The notes under the pieces: model-generated
Told to the model about the DNA's origin: nothing
The model's database searches: none
The model's input: only the letters and a program-made list of their open reading frames with translations
Shown here: positions 15,902 to 28,580 of the stretch, in pieces
How positions within the stretch are numbered: position 1 is the first letter of the stretch
Layout of the letters: each line of letters begins with the position of its first letter
Origin: Cognatundibacterium curvum
Lineage (GTDB): Bacteria; Pseudomonadota; Gammaproteobacteria; Burkholderiales; Burkholderiaceae_D
Assembly (NCBI RefSeq): GCF_014284235.1
Contig: NZ_JACOGD010000006.1
Coordinates: 281,207-345,206, forward strand
Direction of reading: 5' to 3'
Length of the DNA stretch: 64,000 bases
Program-made: the position numbers and the translations under genes

Positions 15902-16214
15902 ATGCGTCCTTACACAATAAAACGATAAGAACTACTCATATGGCGATATTGCCAATAAAATTAACTAAATGCAATTAATAGTTATGACTGCCCGTCAGTT
16001 CCTTATTCTTGAGGAATTGCATATAACTGGCATAACCCGAATAACTCCGCGGCCTTGACGCCGCGGTCGGGATAGACGAAATCCATGTGAGGAAGCCGAA
16101 TTACGTACGCCGTCCTTTTAGGGGCACGAGGCAGATTGCAATAACTTCGACTTTTTGATTGCAAAAAATGAGCTGTGATTGCACTAACTTTGACTGCCTC
16201 CGTCATCCGACAAA
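15902..16214. other. Island-gyrB junction, no recognisable gene
   Basis: A 313-bp gap. It is AT-rich on the left (the probable promoter of the minus-strand MazG gene). A GC hairpin is formed by CCGCGG at 16047-16052 and 16061-16066. An open frame across 16003-16218 has no convincing start or family and reads like remnant coding sequence. No att-site repeat was found by eye. Confidence 0.5.
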
Positions 16215-19015
<2,801 letters not shown>

Positions 19016-20122
19016 TTAAATTCGCATAGGCATGACGACGTATTTGAAGTCAGTGTTGTCTGGAATGGTGATCAGTGCGGACGAATTGGAATCGCCCAGC
19101 GAGATACTGACCTGGTCGCATTTCAGGTTGTTCAATACATCCAGCAGATAGCTGACATTGAAGCCGATATCGACGTTATCACCGCCGTAATCGATTTCGA
19201 TTTCTTCCGCTGCTTCTTCCTGATCCGCATTGGTGGACAGGATTTGCATGCTGCCCGGTGTGATCACACAGCGCACACCTTTGAACTTGTCCGAGGTCAT
19301 GATCGCAGCGCGTTGCAGCGAGCGCAGCAGCTGTTCGCGGCCCAGCGTAAAGCTGTTTTTATAGCCCTTAGGGATCACGCGGTTGAAGTCTGGGAATTTG
19401 CCTTCGACCAGCTTGGAGATCAGTTCGATGTCGGCAAAAGTCAGCTTCACCTGATTGTTAGCGATGTCCAGCTGCACCGGATCATCTTTATCTTCCAGCA
19501 GGCGCTGCAATTCAATGATGGTTTTGCGTGGGATGATCACTTCGTGGCGTGGGAATTCCTGTTCCACTTCCACCTGGCAGAAGGCCAGACGGTGACCGTC
19601 AGTCGCAACCGCTATCACGTTTTTACCATCAACCACCAGCAGCAAGCCGTTCAGGTAGTAACGGATATCCTGTTGCGCCATGGAGAAATGCACCATGTTG
19701 AACAGGTGTTTCAGGGTCTTTTGCGGCAAGCTCACGCTGGCATTGAAATGCTCGGCTTGGGCCACAGTCGGGAATTCTTCTGCCGCCAGGGTTTGCAGCG
19801 AAAAGCGGGATTTGCCGGACTGTACGCTCATGCGTTTGTTGTCGAGCTTGAGCACGACATCATTGTCGTCTGGCAGTGCGCGCAGAATATCCAGCAATTT
19901 ACGTGCAGCCACGGTGGTGGCGATGCTGTCACCACCGGAGCCGATTTCGGCCTTGGTCGTGATCTGCACTTCAATATCGGTCGAGAGGAACGACACTTGC
20001 TCACCATCTTTGCGTATGAGGATATTGGCCAAAATCGGCAATGTGTGCCGACGCTCGACAATACCACTCACAATTTGCAAAGGCCGGAGCAGTGTGTCCC
20101 GGTGGGTTTTTACCAATTGCAT
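19016..20122 (-). CDS. dnaN: DNA polymerase III subunit beta (sliding clamp)
   Basis: The 368-residue sliding clamp, which encircles DNA and tethers polymerase III and other clamp-binding proteins. It starts MQLVKTHRDTLLRPLQIVSG and ends with the family's YVVMPMRI. All three clamp domains are present at normal length (LPILANILIR, AEEFPTVAQ, VRCVITPGSMQI). It lies between dnaA (292 bp upstream) and gyrB. Confidence 0.98.
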   Translation of the reverse strand: MQLVKTHRDTLLRPLQIVSGIVERRHTLPILANILIRKDGEQVSFLSTDIEVQITTKAEIGSGGDSIATTVAARKLLDILRALPDDNDVVLKLDNKRMSVQSGKSRFSLQTLAAEEFPTVAQAEHFNASVSLPQKTLKHLFNMVHFSMAQQDIRYYLNGLLLVVDGKNVIAVATDGHRLAFCQVEVEQEFPRHEVIIPRKTIIELQRLLEDKDDPVQLDIANNQVKLTFADIELISKLVEGKFPDFNRVIPKGYKNSFTLGREQLLRSLQRAAIMTSDKFKGVRCVITPGSMQILSTNADQEEAAEEIEIDYGGDNVDIGFNVSYLLDVLNNLKCDQVSISLGDSNSSALITIPDNTDFKYVVMPMRI

Positions 20123-20414
20123 TTGAAATCCTCGCTAATTGTGGTTGTTTGGGTTGAAATAACTGACATCCCTGCTATACATAATTGTCACGTATACCGT
20201 CTGTTCTGTCAGATGTTTTGCCATCTGTTGTGCATTTCTTGCATGCTGCCTGCAACAATTTCCTGTCGGAAATCTTGCAAAATTTATGCCCGGCAAGATT
20301 GGTGGCGTTCGCAGCTTAATCCCTTGTTGTTGCCCCCTGATGACGCGCCGCTGCGCAGTGTTGTCCGGCAGGGTGCTAAGGTGGGCAGCATCGCGGCTTA
20401 CCTGCTGTCGCGCA

Positions 20415-21809
20415 TCAGCCTTTCAGGGTTTGCTCCAGCACGTGTAATTCGTGATTGCATTCCGGATTTTTAGCCCGGTCAGCGGTGATTTTACGTACCG
20501 CATGCAAGACCGTGGTGTGGTCGCGTCCGCCGAACAGTTCGCCGATTTCCGGCAAGCTCTTCTGAGTGAGTTCTTTCGCGAGGTACATCGCAATCTGACG
20601 CGGCCGCGCAATATTGGCCGGACGTTTTTTCGAATACATGTCGGCGACCTTGATATTGAAAAAGTCAGCCACGGTTTTCTGGATGTTTTCCACAGAAATC
20701 TGACGGTTCTGCACCGACAGCAAATCTTTGAGCGCTTCTTTGACCACATCTATCGTGATGTCTTTGCCGTGGAAGCGTGAATAGGCCAGAATCTTACGCA
20801 ATGCGCCTTCGAGTTCACGCACATTCGAGCGCAGATGCTTCGCCACAAAGAACGCCACGTCGTCAGAGAAATTGACGCCTTCCGAATGCGCTTTTTTGAG
20901 CAAAATCGCGACCCGCATTTCCAGTTCAGGCGGTTCTATCGCTACCGTGAGGCCGGAATCAAAACGCGAGATCAGGCGATCATCCATGCCGGTGATTTCT
21001 TTTGGATAGGTATCACTGGTGATGATGATTTGCTTCTTCGCGGCGATCAGCGCCTCGAACGCATAGAAAAACTCTTCCTGGGTACGGCTTTTACCGCCAA
21101 AGAATTGAATATCATCGATCAGCAACAGATCGAGCGAATGGTAATAGCGTTTGAATTCGTCAAAGCCTTTGCGCTGGTAAGCGGTCACCACATCACGTAC
21201 ATATTGTTCAGCGTGGATGTAGCGTATCTTGGCATTCGGGTTATCGACCAGAATCTGGTTACCGATTGCGTGGATCAAATGCGTTTTACCCAGACCAACG
21301 CCACCATACAAGAACAGCGGGTTATACGAGACGCCGGGATTATTCGCGACCTGAATGGCTGCGGCACGTGCCAGCTGGTTGGCCTTACCGGTCACGAAGC
21401 TGTCAAAGGTCAGATCAGAATTGATGCGGCTTTGCTCGCGGCGCGGCGAGGTTTCTGGTGCTGCAGCCGGTTCCTGAATAATTTCCACACTCAGCGTGCC
21501 CTTGTCCTGATCGCTGCCAGCACGCGTAGGCGCAGGCGCGGACGATGCCGCGACCGGCTTCTTGCCACCGCGTGGATCGAGCACGAACTGGACTTCGACC
21601 GCGTCATCCCAGTACTGATTCGCCAGCTCAGAGATACGATTCGCGAACTGGGCTTTAACCCAGTCCAGCTTGAACCGGTTAGGCGCAGCGATGCGCAGCT
21701 TACCGTCCTCGAAATCGAGCGGTACCAGCGGTTTGATCCAGGCACTGTACTGTTGCGGAGGAAGCTCTTGCTCAAGTTGGGAAGAACAGGCTTGCCAGAA
21801 ATTTTCCAT
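20415..21809 (-). CDS. dnaA: Chromosomal replication initiator protein DnaA
   Basis: The 464-residue initiator that binds DnaA boxes in oriC and melts the origin. Domain I is at the N-terminus ([20 protein letters not shown]), a Pro/Ala-rich linker covers about residues 85-130, and the AAA+ domain has Walker [11 protein letters not shown] and Walker [14 protein letters not shown]. The C-terminal DNA-binding domain shows [15 protein letters not shown] and [15 protein letters not shown]. The length is normal. A MITE-like repeat lies 28 bp upstream of the start codon, in the promoter region. Confidence 0.98.
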   Translation of the reverse strand: MENFWQACSSQLEQELPPQQYSAWIKPLVPLDFEDGKLRIAAPNRFKLDWVKAQFANRISELANQYWDDAVEVQFVLDPRGGKKPVAASSAPAPTRAGSDQDKGTLSVEIIQEPAAAPETSPRREQSRINSDLTFDSFVTGKANQLARAAAIQVANNPGVSYNPLFLYGGVGLGKTHLIHAIGNQILVDNPNAKIRYIHAEQYVRDVVTAYQRKGFDEFKRYYHSLDLLLIDDIQFFGGKSRTQEEFFYAFEALIAAKKQIIITSDTYPKEITGMDDRLISRFDSGLTVAIEPPELEMRVAILLKKAHSEGVNFSDDVAFFVAKHLRSNVRELEGALRKILAYSRFHGKDITIDVVKEALKDLLSVQNRQISVENIQKTVADFFNIKVADMYSKKRPANIARPRQIAMYLAKELTQKSLPEIGELFGGRDHTTVLHAVRKITADRAKNPECNHELHVLEQTLKG

Positions 21810-21836
21810 GAATAACTTTACTGTATTAGGACTTGC

Positions 21837-21929
21837 GCAAAACTGCCCCAGCGGCGTTATGGCTCCTTGCCGTACAAATGTACTGTCTGCGTCGCCAAGC
21901 CTTGCCGGGACAATTTTGCGTAAGTCCTA
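21837..21929. repeat. MITE-like palindromic repeat, copy 1 (upstream of dnaA)
   Basis: A 93-bp element with terminal inverted repeats TAGGACTTGCGCAAAA and TTTTGCGTAAGTCCTA. The inside is shared with the copies at 30771 and 53885 (CGCCCCAGC-type, GCGTTATGGCTCCTT, TGCGTCGCCA, GGGACAATTTT); a variable GTAC-containing stretch sits in the middle. It has no coding capacity. It starts 28 bp from the dnaA start codon and so lies inside the leader or promoter of dnaA. Confidence 0.85.
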
Positions 21930-22237
21930 GGTATTAAATGCAAATGCGCGGATGCCGCTTTATCGGAGGAATGTGCGGAATGTCAGCCAGTCATACCTGA
22001 TTGCTGCGCAATCCACGGTGCATAACTCGCCAGTCTTCCACAGCTGACTCAGGGACTTTTACCAGTGAAATCAAGGATATCCGGGTAAAAGTTGTCTTAC
22101 AGACATAAATCGGTGCCGCGCTAATCCTCTATTTTACCCCCGACTGCGGTAGTTATCCACAGCCTGATGATTAAATTTATTCTTTGCACTGCAGCACTGG
22201 GGGTAAACCCGTTTTGATTAATTTTTGTGCTAAGTGA
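21930..22237. other. Candidate replication origin (oriC)
   Basis: The non-coding dnaA-rpmH gap. It holds one perfect DnaA box, TTATCCACA, at 22153-22161, a degenerate one, TCTTCCACA, at 22034-22042, and the AT-rich stretch TGATTAAATTTATTCTTT right after the perfect box. Position beside dnaA and the flip in gene direction (dnaA leftwards, rpmH rightwards) support an origin. The box number is low, so it may be only part of the origin. GC skew was not computed. Confidence 0.5.
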
Positions 22238-22267
22238 TTGACACGTAAGCCAAAAATGGTGTCTAAT
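22238..22267 (+). promoter_or_regulatory. rpmH promoter
   Basis: A perfect -35 TTGACA (22238-22243) and a -10 TCTAAT (22262-22267), 18 bp apart, 185 bp before rpmH. It faces away from dnaA. Confidence 0.6.
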
Positions 22268-22452
22268 TCAGGGTTCCCTACCCTCTTTTATTGGATGGTG
22301 CATTGTTTGTACTAATATGCAGCAAGCCATGAGCAGCGGTTTTGGGGCAGTAAAGGCGAAAGGCCTGACGTTATGCGCGAGCCGAAGTCGTATGCACGAC
22401 AGCCTTTATCCGTAATTCCGATTTTTTTTATTGCTCAAATAGCGAGACCAAC

Positions 22453-22587
22453 ATGAAACGTACTTACCAACCTTCCGTCGTTCGCCGCAAGCGCACCCAC
22501 GGTTTCCGCGCACGTATGGCAACCCGCGGTGGCCGCGCTGTTCTGAACGCGCGCCGCGCTAAAGGCCGTAAACGCCTGGCAGCCTGA
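22453..22587 (+). CDS. rpmH: 50S ribosomal protein L34
   Basis: The 44-residue, very basic L34 of the large ribosomal subunit. It opens [18 protein letters not shown] and ends [10 protein letters not shown], the universal family ends. It is followed 55 bp later by rnpA, the normal pairing, and probably shares its transcript. Confidence 0.98.
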   Translation: MKRTYQPSVVRRKRTHGFRARMATRGGRAVLNARRAKGRKRLAA

Positions 22588-22642
22588 GATCTGGCAGCTT
22601 GATTGTAAATAATTGGTCTGCGCCAGCCCCGGCTGATATCGC

Positions 22643-23053
22643 ATGATCAATCATTTAGCTGACCCGGTTCTGGCAAATGCAGGCAATGCAGATTTTGCCC
22701 GCGTACGCCGCATCGTTAAAACGGATGAATTTTCATCCGTTTTTCGTTTGCGGCCCGTGTATAAAACTGCGCACTTTGTGCTCTATGCCAGAACCAATGA
22801 ACTGACACATGCCCGTTTGGGGGTGGTGGCTGCCAAGCGCTTTGCGCCGCGCGCCGTGACCCGCAACACGATCAAACGCGTCACGCGTGAGATTTTCAGA
22901 TGCTCTGCTTTGCAGTCTGTGGATTGCATCGTGCGTCTGTCGCGGCCTGTGAACGGCAAAGATGGTCCTGCTACCACTGCCCAGCTTAAACGTGAGCTGC
23001 GGGCGGAATTGCTACGTCTGTTCGCTGCACCGGCTTGCAAACTGACGGGCTGA
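22643..23053 (+). CDS. rnpA: Ribonuclease P protein component
   Basis: The 136-residue protein subunit of RNase P, which with the M1 RNA matures tRNA 5' ends. The RNR signature is present as [13 protein letters not shown], preceded by [16 protein letters not shown]. The N-terminus carries about 20 extra residues before [16 protein letters not shown], so a later start is possible. The stop is one base before the yidD start. Confidence 0.95.
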   Translation: MINHLADPVLANAGNADFARVRRIVKTDEFSSVFRLRPVYKTAHFVLYARTNELTHARLGVVAAKRFAPRAVTRNTIKRVTREIFRCSALQSVDCIVRLSRPVNGKDGPATTAQLKRELRAELLRLFAAPACKLTG

Positions 23054-23054
23054 C

Positions 23055-23363
23055 ATGAAAACGCTGCTGCTCCTGTTGCTACGCTTTTATAAGTACGCAA
23101 TCAGTCCTATGCTGGGGCAGAACTGTCGCTTTTATCCCAGCTGCTCTGAATACGCAGCCGAAGCCATACAGCTGCATGGCGCTGCCAAAGGAAGCTGGCT
23201 GGCGGGCAAACGCCTGTGCAAATGCCATCCCTGGCATCCGGGCGGTGTCGATCACGTGCCGGCCGCAGGTGAAAAAAAAGCAAACGCCCCCATATCCGTC
23301 CAATGCTGTCCTGCCCACGCTGAGCAGACTGACAGCAAGGGTCATTCTTCTCACCTTTCCTGA
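23055..23363 (+). CDS. yidD: Membrane protein insertion efficiency factor YidD
   Basis: A 102-residue member of the YidD family, a small inner-membrane-associated protein that helps YidC-dependent insertion. The N-terminal helix is followed by [20 protein letters not shown] and the Cys/Trp-rich [15 protein letters not shown]. The last 25 residues are a poorly conserved tail. It sits between rnpA and yidC, as in most bacteria. Confidence 0.95.
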   Translation: MKTLLLLLLRFYKYAISPMLGQNCRFYPSCSEYAAEAIQLHGAAKGSWLAGKRLCKCHPWHPGGVDHVPAAGEKKANAPISVQCCPAHAEQTDSKGHSSHLS

Positions 23364-23371
23364 CATACAAA

Positions 23372-25102
23372 ATGGATATCAAACGTACCGTCCTGTGGAT
23401 TATCTTCTCCATGTCACTGTTGCTGCTTTGGGATAACTGGGCCCGCCATACTGGCAAGGCTTCGATGTTCTTCCCTAGCGCGAATCAACAGGCACAACAG
23501 AATACGAAAGCCAGCGCTGCTGCCAGTGCCTCTGCCAATGCAGGGACTTTACCGGCTGCGAACATTGCGGCTGCCGCAGCTTCCAATGCGGTGCCAGGCG
23601 CGCCTGAAATCAAGCGTGAAGTGATCACCATCACGACCGACGTATTCAAAGCAGATATTGATACTCAGGGTGGTGAGCTGAAGCGTCTGGAACTGTTGCA
23701 GTTCAAGGCAGCCGTGCATCACGATCACTGGTATGAGCCTTTCCTGGAACTGTTCAGCAGCAAAAAAGCAGCCCAGCCTAGTCTGAATATCGTGCTGTTT
23801 GATCAAAGTGCAAAACGTACTTATCTGGCGCAATCCGGTCTGATCGGTGGTAATTTCCCTAACCATAAATCTGCCTTTGTGGCTAAGCCAGGTGTGCGCA
23901 CACTCACTGACGGCGCCAAGCAGGTTCAACTGGTGCTGGAATCGGAAGTCGGCGGTGTGAAGCTGACCAAGACTCTGACTTTCAAACGTGGTGACTACAT
24001 CATCGACGTGCGTCATGAAGTCACCAATAACACGACAGCGGCGATCACGCCTTCGGTCTACATGCAGTTGCTGCATGACGGCACCAAGCCTGAATCCGGC
24101 GGCATGTTCTCTGCGACCGGCGAATTCTATGCACCGGCTGTGTACAGCGAAGCAGAAAAATTCCAGAAACTGGATTTCGAAAAAATCGAGAAAAATACTG
24201 CCAGCCATGCGATGAAGGCTGACAGTGGCTGGGTCGCCATGCTGCAGCATTTCTTTGTCTCTGCCGTGATTCCTGCTGACAAAGCACAGCGTGATATCTT
24301 CACCAAGAAAGTCGATACCAATCTGTATGCAGTCGGTAATATCCTGCCAGTTGGCAGCGTGGCACCGGGTGCGACTGTGGCGAATGACCTGCGTCTGTAT
24401 TCCGGTCCGCAATCCACCGCCAGCCTGGAAAAAATCGCACCTGGTCTGGATCTGGTCAAAGACTACGGCATGCTGGCTTTCATCGCCAAGCCGCTGTTCT
24501 GGCTGATGGAACTGATCCACAACGTGATCGGTAACTGGGGCTGGACTATCGTAGTCTTCACCATCGCGATCAAACTGGCGCTGTTCCCTTTGTCTGCTGC
24601 CGGTTACCGCAGTATGGCGAAAATGAAAGTTGTCACACCTAAGATGCAGGCTGTGCGTGAGCGTTATAAAAACGATCCGCAAAAAATGAATCAGGCCATG
24701 ATGGATCTGTACAAAACAGAGAAAATCAATCCTCTGGGCGGCTGCTTCCCTATCCTGATCCAGATGCCGATTTTCCTGGCACTGTACTGGGTATTGCAAG
24801 CGAGTGTGGAAATGCGCGGCGCGCCGTGGATGGGCTGGATCACCGATCTGACCTCGCCAGATCCGCTGTTCATTCTGCCTGTGATTTACGCGATTTCTAT
24901 GTTTATCACGACCAAGCTCAATCCTGCACCGGCTGATCCGGTACAGGCGAAGATGATGATGTTCATGCCTTTGATTTTCTCGGTCATGTTCTTCTTCTTC
25001 CCATCGGGTCTGGTGTTGTACTGGGTAGTCAATAACATCCTGTCTATTGGTCAGCAGTGGGTGATCAATAACAAGATGATCCCGCCAGAGCACAAGGCCT
25101 AA
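23372..25102 (+). CDS. yidC: Membrane protein insertase YidC
   Basis: The 576-residue inner-membrane insertase (Gram-negative form). The first transmembrane helix is at 6-24, a long periplasmic beta domain spans about 75-360, and the conserved insertase core with five helices follows (NWGWTIVVFTIAIKLALFPL with the hydrophilic-groove region, GGCFPILIQMPIFLALYW, GLVLYWVVNNILSI). An Ala/Asn/Gln-rich linker follows the first helix. The gene ends in a strong terminator. Confidence 0.97.
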   Translation: MDIKRTVLWIIFSMSLLLLWDNWARHTGKASMFFPSANQQAQQNTKASAAASASANAGTLPAANIAAAAASNAVPGAPEIKREVITITTDVFKADIDTQGGELKRLELLQFKAAVHHDHWYEPFLELFSSKKAAQPSLNIVLFDQSAKRTYLAQSGLIGGNFPNHKSAFVAKPGVRTLTDGAKQVQLVLESEVGGVKLTKTLTFKRGDYIIDVRHEVTNNTTAAITPSVYMQLLHDGTKPESGGMFSATGEFYAPAVYSEAEKFQKLDFEKIEKNTASHAMKADSGWVAMLQHFFVSAVIPADKAQRDIFTKKVDTNLYAVGNILPVGSVAPGATVANDLRLYSGPQSTASLEKIAPGLDLVKDYGMLAFIAKPLFWLMELIHNVIGNWGWTIVVFTIAIKLALFPLSAAGYRSMAKMKVVTPKMQAVRERYKNDPQKMNQAMMDLYKTEKINPLGGCFPILIQMPIFLALYWVLQASVEMRGAPWMGWITDLTSPDPLFILPVIYAISMFITTKLNPAPADPVQAKMMMFMPLIFSVMFFFFPSGLVLYWVVNNILSIGQQWVINNKMIPPEHKA

Positions 25103-25109
25103 TGCACAC

Positions 25110-25140
25110 AACAAGCCCGCAGATGCGGGCTTGTTTTTTG
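25110..25140 (+). terminator. Rho-independent terminator after yidC
   Basis: An 11-bp perfect stem, AACAAGCCCGC / GCGGGCTTGTT, with a 4-base loop (AGAT) and a run of T. It closes the rpmH-rnpA-yidD-yidC unit. Confidence 0.9.
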
Positions 25141-25169
25141 GGTGGGTTTGTTTTGTTTTGTTGTTGGGC

Positions 25170-25745
25170 CAGGCTTCGTGGGGGCTTTGCTTAAGCTTTG
25201 TCTAAGCTTTGACTAAGCGTTGCCTAAGCGTTGCCGGGGGTGGCCCGGCGGCCACTTACTTTTTCTTGCTTCGCCAAGAAAAAGTAAGCAAAAAGAAGGC
25301 GACCGCAATGTCACTGCCCCTGCGGGGTTCCCTTTGCTGCGAGCCAAAAAATGGGAAAGCTTCGAAACTCGCTGCGCTCAGACAACGAAGCTTTCTTATT
25401 CCATTTTTTAACTCGCATCAAAGGCAGTGCCTGAGCGGATAGTGCCGCACTCCCGCGCGCAACGATCGCCCGTAGTCGGAAGGTGATCCGCTTGAGACGA
25501 TGCAATTGATGTGGGCTGGAAAATGGATCAGAAATGACCGCTGTCTGAGCGCAGCGAGTTGCGGTCATTTCCCATTTTACTGAGCACATCAATTGTGCTG
25601 TAGCGTAGCGTAAGCACCCGAAGGGCGAGTCTTGCGGTCGTCTTTCTTTTGCTTCCTTTTCTTTGACGAAGCAAAGAAAAGGGAGTGGCCGCCGGGCCAC
25701 ACCCGGCAAAGCTTAGCCAAAGCTTAGCCAAAGCATCCACGAAGC
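25170..25745. repeat. Large nested inverted-repeat element
   Basis: About 575 bp with mirror-image ends. The left arm has repeated CTAAGCTTTG-like units, then GGTGGCCCGGCGGCCACTTA and a Lys/Phe-codon-like AAGAAAAAGTAAGC block; the right arm is the same in reverse, ending in repeated AAAGCTTAGCC units. Two large hairpins stand inside: 25346-25409 (arms GGAAAGCTTCG and CGAAGCTTTC) and 25503-25595 (arms CAATTGATGTG and CACATCAATTG). Both hairpin loops carry the same CTCGCTGCGCTCAGACA core, in opposite orientations. Frames through it encode only spurious proteins. Confidence 0.75.
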
Positions 25746-25848
25746 CAAATAACTAAGCCCGCAAACTTTGTCGCATTTCCGTCACACAATACACATCGAA
25801 AACACAAGCTTACTGGGTGCCAACTCAGAGCACAGATAGAATTTACTT

Positions 25849-27255
25849 ATGATTTATGAACCTATCCCTATCGCCGCTATTGCAACCGCGCCCGGACGCG
25901 GTGGTATCGGCGTTGTCCGTATTTCGGGCAAAGACCTGAGCCCGGTGATACGGGCTTTGTTTAACGACACCCAGTTCAAACCGCGCCATGCAACGTATTT
26001 GCCGTTCACGCAAGCCGATGGCAGTGTGATCGATCAGGGGATCGCGATTTATTTCAAGGCACCGCATTCCTACACTGGTGAAGACGTGTTGGAGCTGCAA
26101 GGCCATGGCGGCCCGGTAGTGATGCAGATGTTACTGAGCCGTTGTCTGGAAGCGGGTCAGGCCGCTGGGTTGCGGCTGGCCGAGCCGGGTGAGTTTACGC
26201 AGCGTGCCTTCCTCAACGACAAGCTCGATCTGGCGCAGGCGGAAGCGGTGTCTGATCTGATCGAAGCCTCGACCGAGGCCGCTGCTAAATCGGCGTCCCA
26301 ATCCTTATCCGGCGCTTTCTCACGTGTGATCCATGAGCTGGTCGATAAGGTGGTGAATTTACGTATGCTGGTGGAAGCGACGCTGGACTTTCCTGAAGAA
26401 GAAATCGACTTCCTGGAAAAATCCAATGCACGCGGTCAGCTCAGTACCATACAGGCAGCTTTGCAAAAAGTATTTGAACAGGCCGCACAGGGTGCTTTAT
26501 TGCGCCAGGGTCTGAACGTGGTGCTGGCCGGGCAGCCGAATGTGGGCAAATCTTCTTTGCTCAACGCATTGGCCGGAGATGATGTCGCCATCGTCACACC
26601 TATCGCCGGAACTACGCGCGATAAAGTCACCGAGACTATTCACATCGAAGGCATCCCGCTCAATATCATCGACACCGCCGGTATCCGGCATGAGCATGAT
26701 GATACAGAGCCGGGCGGCATCGTGAATGCGATTGATGCGGTCGAACGCATAGGCATAGAACGCACCTGGGCCGAAGTGGAAAAAGCTGATGTGATTCTGC
26801 ATTTGCTGGATGCCAGCCGCGGCCCTACCCGCGCCGATGAAGCCATCGTGGCACGTTTTCCGGATGGCGTGCCTGTCATCCGTGTGTGGAACAAAATTGA
26901 CTTATCCGGCCATCATGCCAGTGTCGATCCTATGGAAGATGCGACCCACATCTATCTGTCGGCACAGGACCATGTAGGGATAGATTTATTACGTCAGGAA
27001 TTGCTGCGTATCGCAGGCTGGGAGCAAACCGGTGAGTCTCTGTATCTGGCACGTGAACGTCATCTGATCGCCCTCAAACACGCACATGAACATCTGCAGC
27101 AAGCGGCGGAGTATGCGGCGCAAAACGATCAGTTACTCGATTTATTCGCCGAAGAATTACGCCTGACGCAGGACAGACTTAACAGCATCACCGGTGAATT
27201 CACCAGCGATGATTTGCTGGGCGTGATTTTCTCGCGTTTTTGTATCGGTAAATAA
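25849..27255 (+). CDS. mnmE: tRNA modification GTPase MnmE (TrmE)
   Basis: The 468-residue GTPase that, with MnmG, forms 5-carboxymethylaminomethyluridine at tRNA wobble U34. The N-terminal formyl-THF-binding domain begins [20 protein letters not shown], the G domain is inserted in the helical domain with P-loop [12 protein letters not shown] and DTAGIR, and the protein ends FSRFCIGK with the essential Cys. The length is normal for the family. It follows the repeat element that separates it from yidC. Confidence 0.98.
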   Translation: MIYEPIPIAAIATAPGRGGIGVVRISGKDLSPVIRALFNDTQFKPRHATYLPFTQADGSVIDQGIAIYFKAPHSYTGEDVLELQGHGGPVVMQMLLSRCLEAGQAAGLRLAEPGEFTQRAFLNDKLDLAQAEAVSDLIEASTEAAAKSASQSLSGAFSRVIHELVDKVVNLRMLVEATLDFPEEEIDFLEKSNARGQLSTIQAALQKVFEQAAQGALLRQGLNVVLAGQPNVGKSSLLNALAGDDVAIVTPIAGTTRDKVTETIHIEGIPLNIIDTAGIRHEHDDTEPGGIVNAIDAVERIGIERTWAEVEKADVILHLLDASRGPTRADEAIVARFPDGVPVIRVWNKIDLSGHHASVDPMEDATHIYLSAQDHVGIDLLRQELLRIAGWEQTGESLYLARERHLIALKHAHEHLQQAAEYAAQNDQLLDLFAEELRLTQDRLNSITGEFTSDDLLGVIFSRFCIGK

Positions 27256-27302
27256 GCGACTGGCAGCGCTGCTTGCAGCGTCCTGCCAGTATTGCGCATC
27301 TG

Positions 27303-27647
27303 TCAGGCGTGCTGTACGCCGCCAGATGCTGATAGCTGTTCCTTATCCAGTAAGGCCAGCACCGCAGGGCGCAAGGTACGCAGGTAGAGATAATCAGCCA
27401 GAAATTGCAGCAAGAAACTCAGCGTTACCATAGTCAGCGCTCCAAACGTTTTTGAATCATACATAAACGCTACAAAGGCCAGGATGTAGATCGCACCGCT
27501 GGCAACTGCCCACCAGTGACGGCGCTGGCTGTTGAAAGCCGTTTGCTGAGCGGCTTCCAATAATGCCGGATAGCGTGCTGGCGCGACTTCAGCCAGTTCT
27601 GGGATAGCTCTGAGAATAGAGTCGTATAAGTAGCCGTGATAAATCAT
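27303..27647 (-). CDS. Small hypothetical membrane protein
   Basis: A 114-residue protein with two hydrophobic helices (AVASGAIYILAFVAFMY and FGALTMVTLSFLLQFLADYLYL) after a soluble N-terminus of about 45 residues. I recognise no family. It is a single gene, convergent with mnmE. Confidence 0.6.
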   Translation of the reverse strand: MIYHGYLYDSILRAIPELAEVAPARYPALLEAAQQTAFNSQRRHWWAVASGAIYILAFVAFMYDSKTFGALTMVTLSFLLQFLADYLYLRTLRPAVLALLDKEQLSASGGVQHA

Positions 27648-27797
27648 TTCCCCTCCATCTACATTGCTTAATTAATTGCCAATATAGCACAGCAAGTTCG
27701 GTACTTGGCAAGGATTTACGTGTTCTGCGCAGCCCGGAGCGCAATAGCCAGCTGGCTTATGTTAAGGTAGATCGTGTGAACATTTAAACTCTGCATC

Positions 27798-28580
27798 ATG
27801 TGTCAATTACTAGGAATGAATTGCAATACCCCGACCGATATCGTGTTCAGCTTTACCGGTTTTGCGACGCGCGGCGGCCTGACCGATGAGCATAAGGATG
27901 GCTGGGGCATCGCTTTTTTTGAAGGCAATGGCGTGCGCCTGTTTGTCGATCATCAGCCAGCGATGAGTTCGCCGGTGGCAGAGCTGATCAAACGCTATCC
28001 GATCAAATCCGAAAATGTGATTGCGCATATCCGCAAAGCGACGCAGGGCGAAGTCACGCTGGAAAACTGCCATCCGTTTGTACGTGAATGCTGGGGCAAA
28101 TACTGGGTGTTTGCCCATAATGGCGATCTGAAAAATTTTGCGCCTGAACTCGATGGCAGCTTTCTGCCGGTCGGCAGCACCGATAGCGAAATGGCGTTTT
28201 GTTATCTGCTACAGCGCATGCGTGAACGCTTCGGAGAGCAAAGTCCGGACTTGCCCGCATTGAGCCGCTTCATGCAAGACATCTGCCGTGAAATCGCGGC
28301 CTATGGCACTTTCAATCTGATGCTGTCGAATGGAGAAGCTTTGTTCACCCATTGTTCGACCAAGCTGCACTACATCGTGCGTCAGTATCCTTTCCCTACC
28401 GCTAGCCTGTCGGATGAGCAAATGAGTGTGGATTTTTCTGAAGTGACCACGCCACGCGACAAAGTGGCGGTGATCGTGACTGAGCCTCTGACCCATAATG
28501 AACACTGGACCCAGTACCAGCCCGGTGAGATGAAGGTCTTCGTGGATGGCGATGTCTGGCTGGCAGGAGACGCCGCATGA
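27798..28580 (+). CDS. Class II glutamine amidotransferase (YafJ-like)
   Basis: A 260-residue glutaminase-type protein with the N-terminal nucleophile Cys2 (MCQLLGMNCN) and the family motifs DGWGIAF, AHIRKATQGEV, NCHPFVRE and FAHNGDL. This is the stand-alone YafJ type, which hydrolyses glutamine to deliver ammonia; the acceptor is unknown. Its stop overlaps the LysR start by four bases (ATGA), so the two are co-expressed. Confidence 0.9.
   Translation: MCQLLGMNCNTPTDIVFSFTGFATRGGLTDEHKDGWGIAFFEGNGVRLFVDHQPAMSSPVAELIKRYPIKSENVIAHIRKATQGEVTLENCHPFVRECWGKYWVFAHNGDLKNFAPELDGSFLPVGSTDSEMAFCYLLQRMRERFGEQSPDLPALSRFMQDICREIAAYGTFNLMLSNGEALFTHCSTKLHYIVRQYPFPTASLSDEQMSVDFSEVTTPRDKVAVIVTEPLTHNEHWTQYQPGEMKVFVDGDVWLAGDAA

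Noticed and set aside
20835-21815. 326-residue ORF antisense to dnaA
   Set aside because: A shadow of dnaA, which has its complete set of AAA+ and DNA-binding motifs.
23549-25114. 521-residue ORF antisense to yidC
   Set aside because: A shadow of yidC; the sense product has the expected helices and insertase motifs.
25209-25740. Several small ORFs in the yidC-mnmE gap
   Set aside because: They run through the inverted-repeat element on both strands and encode the same repeat-derived peptides, so they are repeat translations and not genes.
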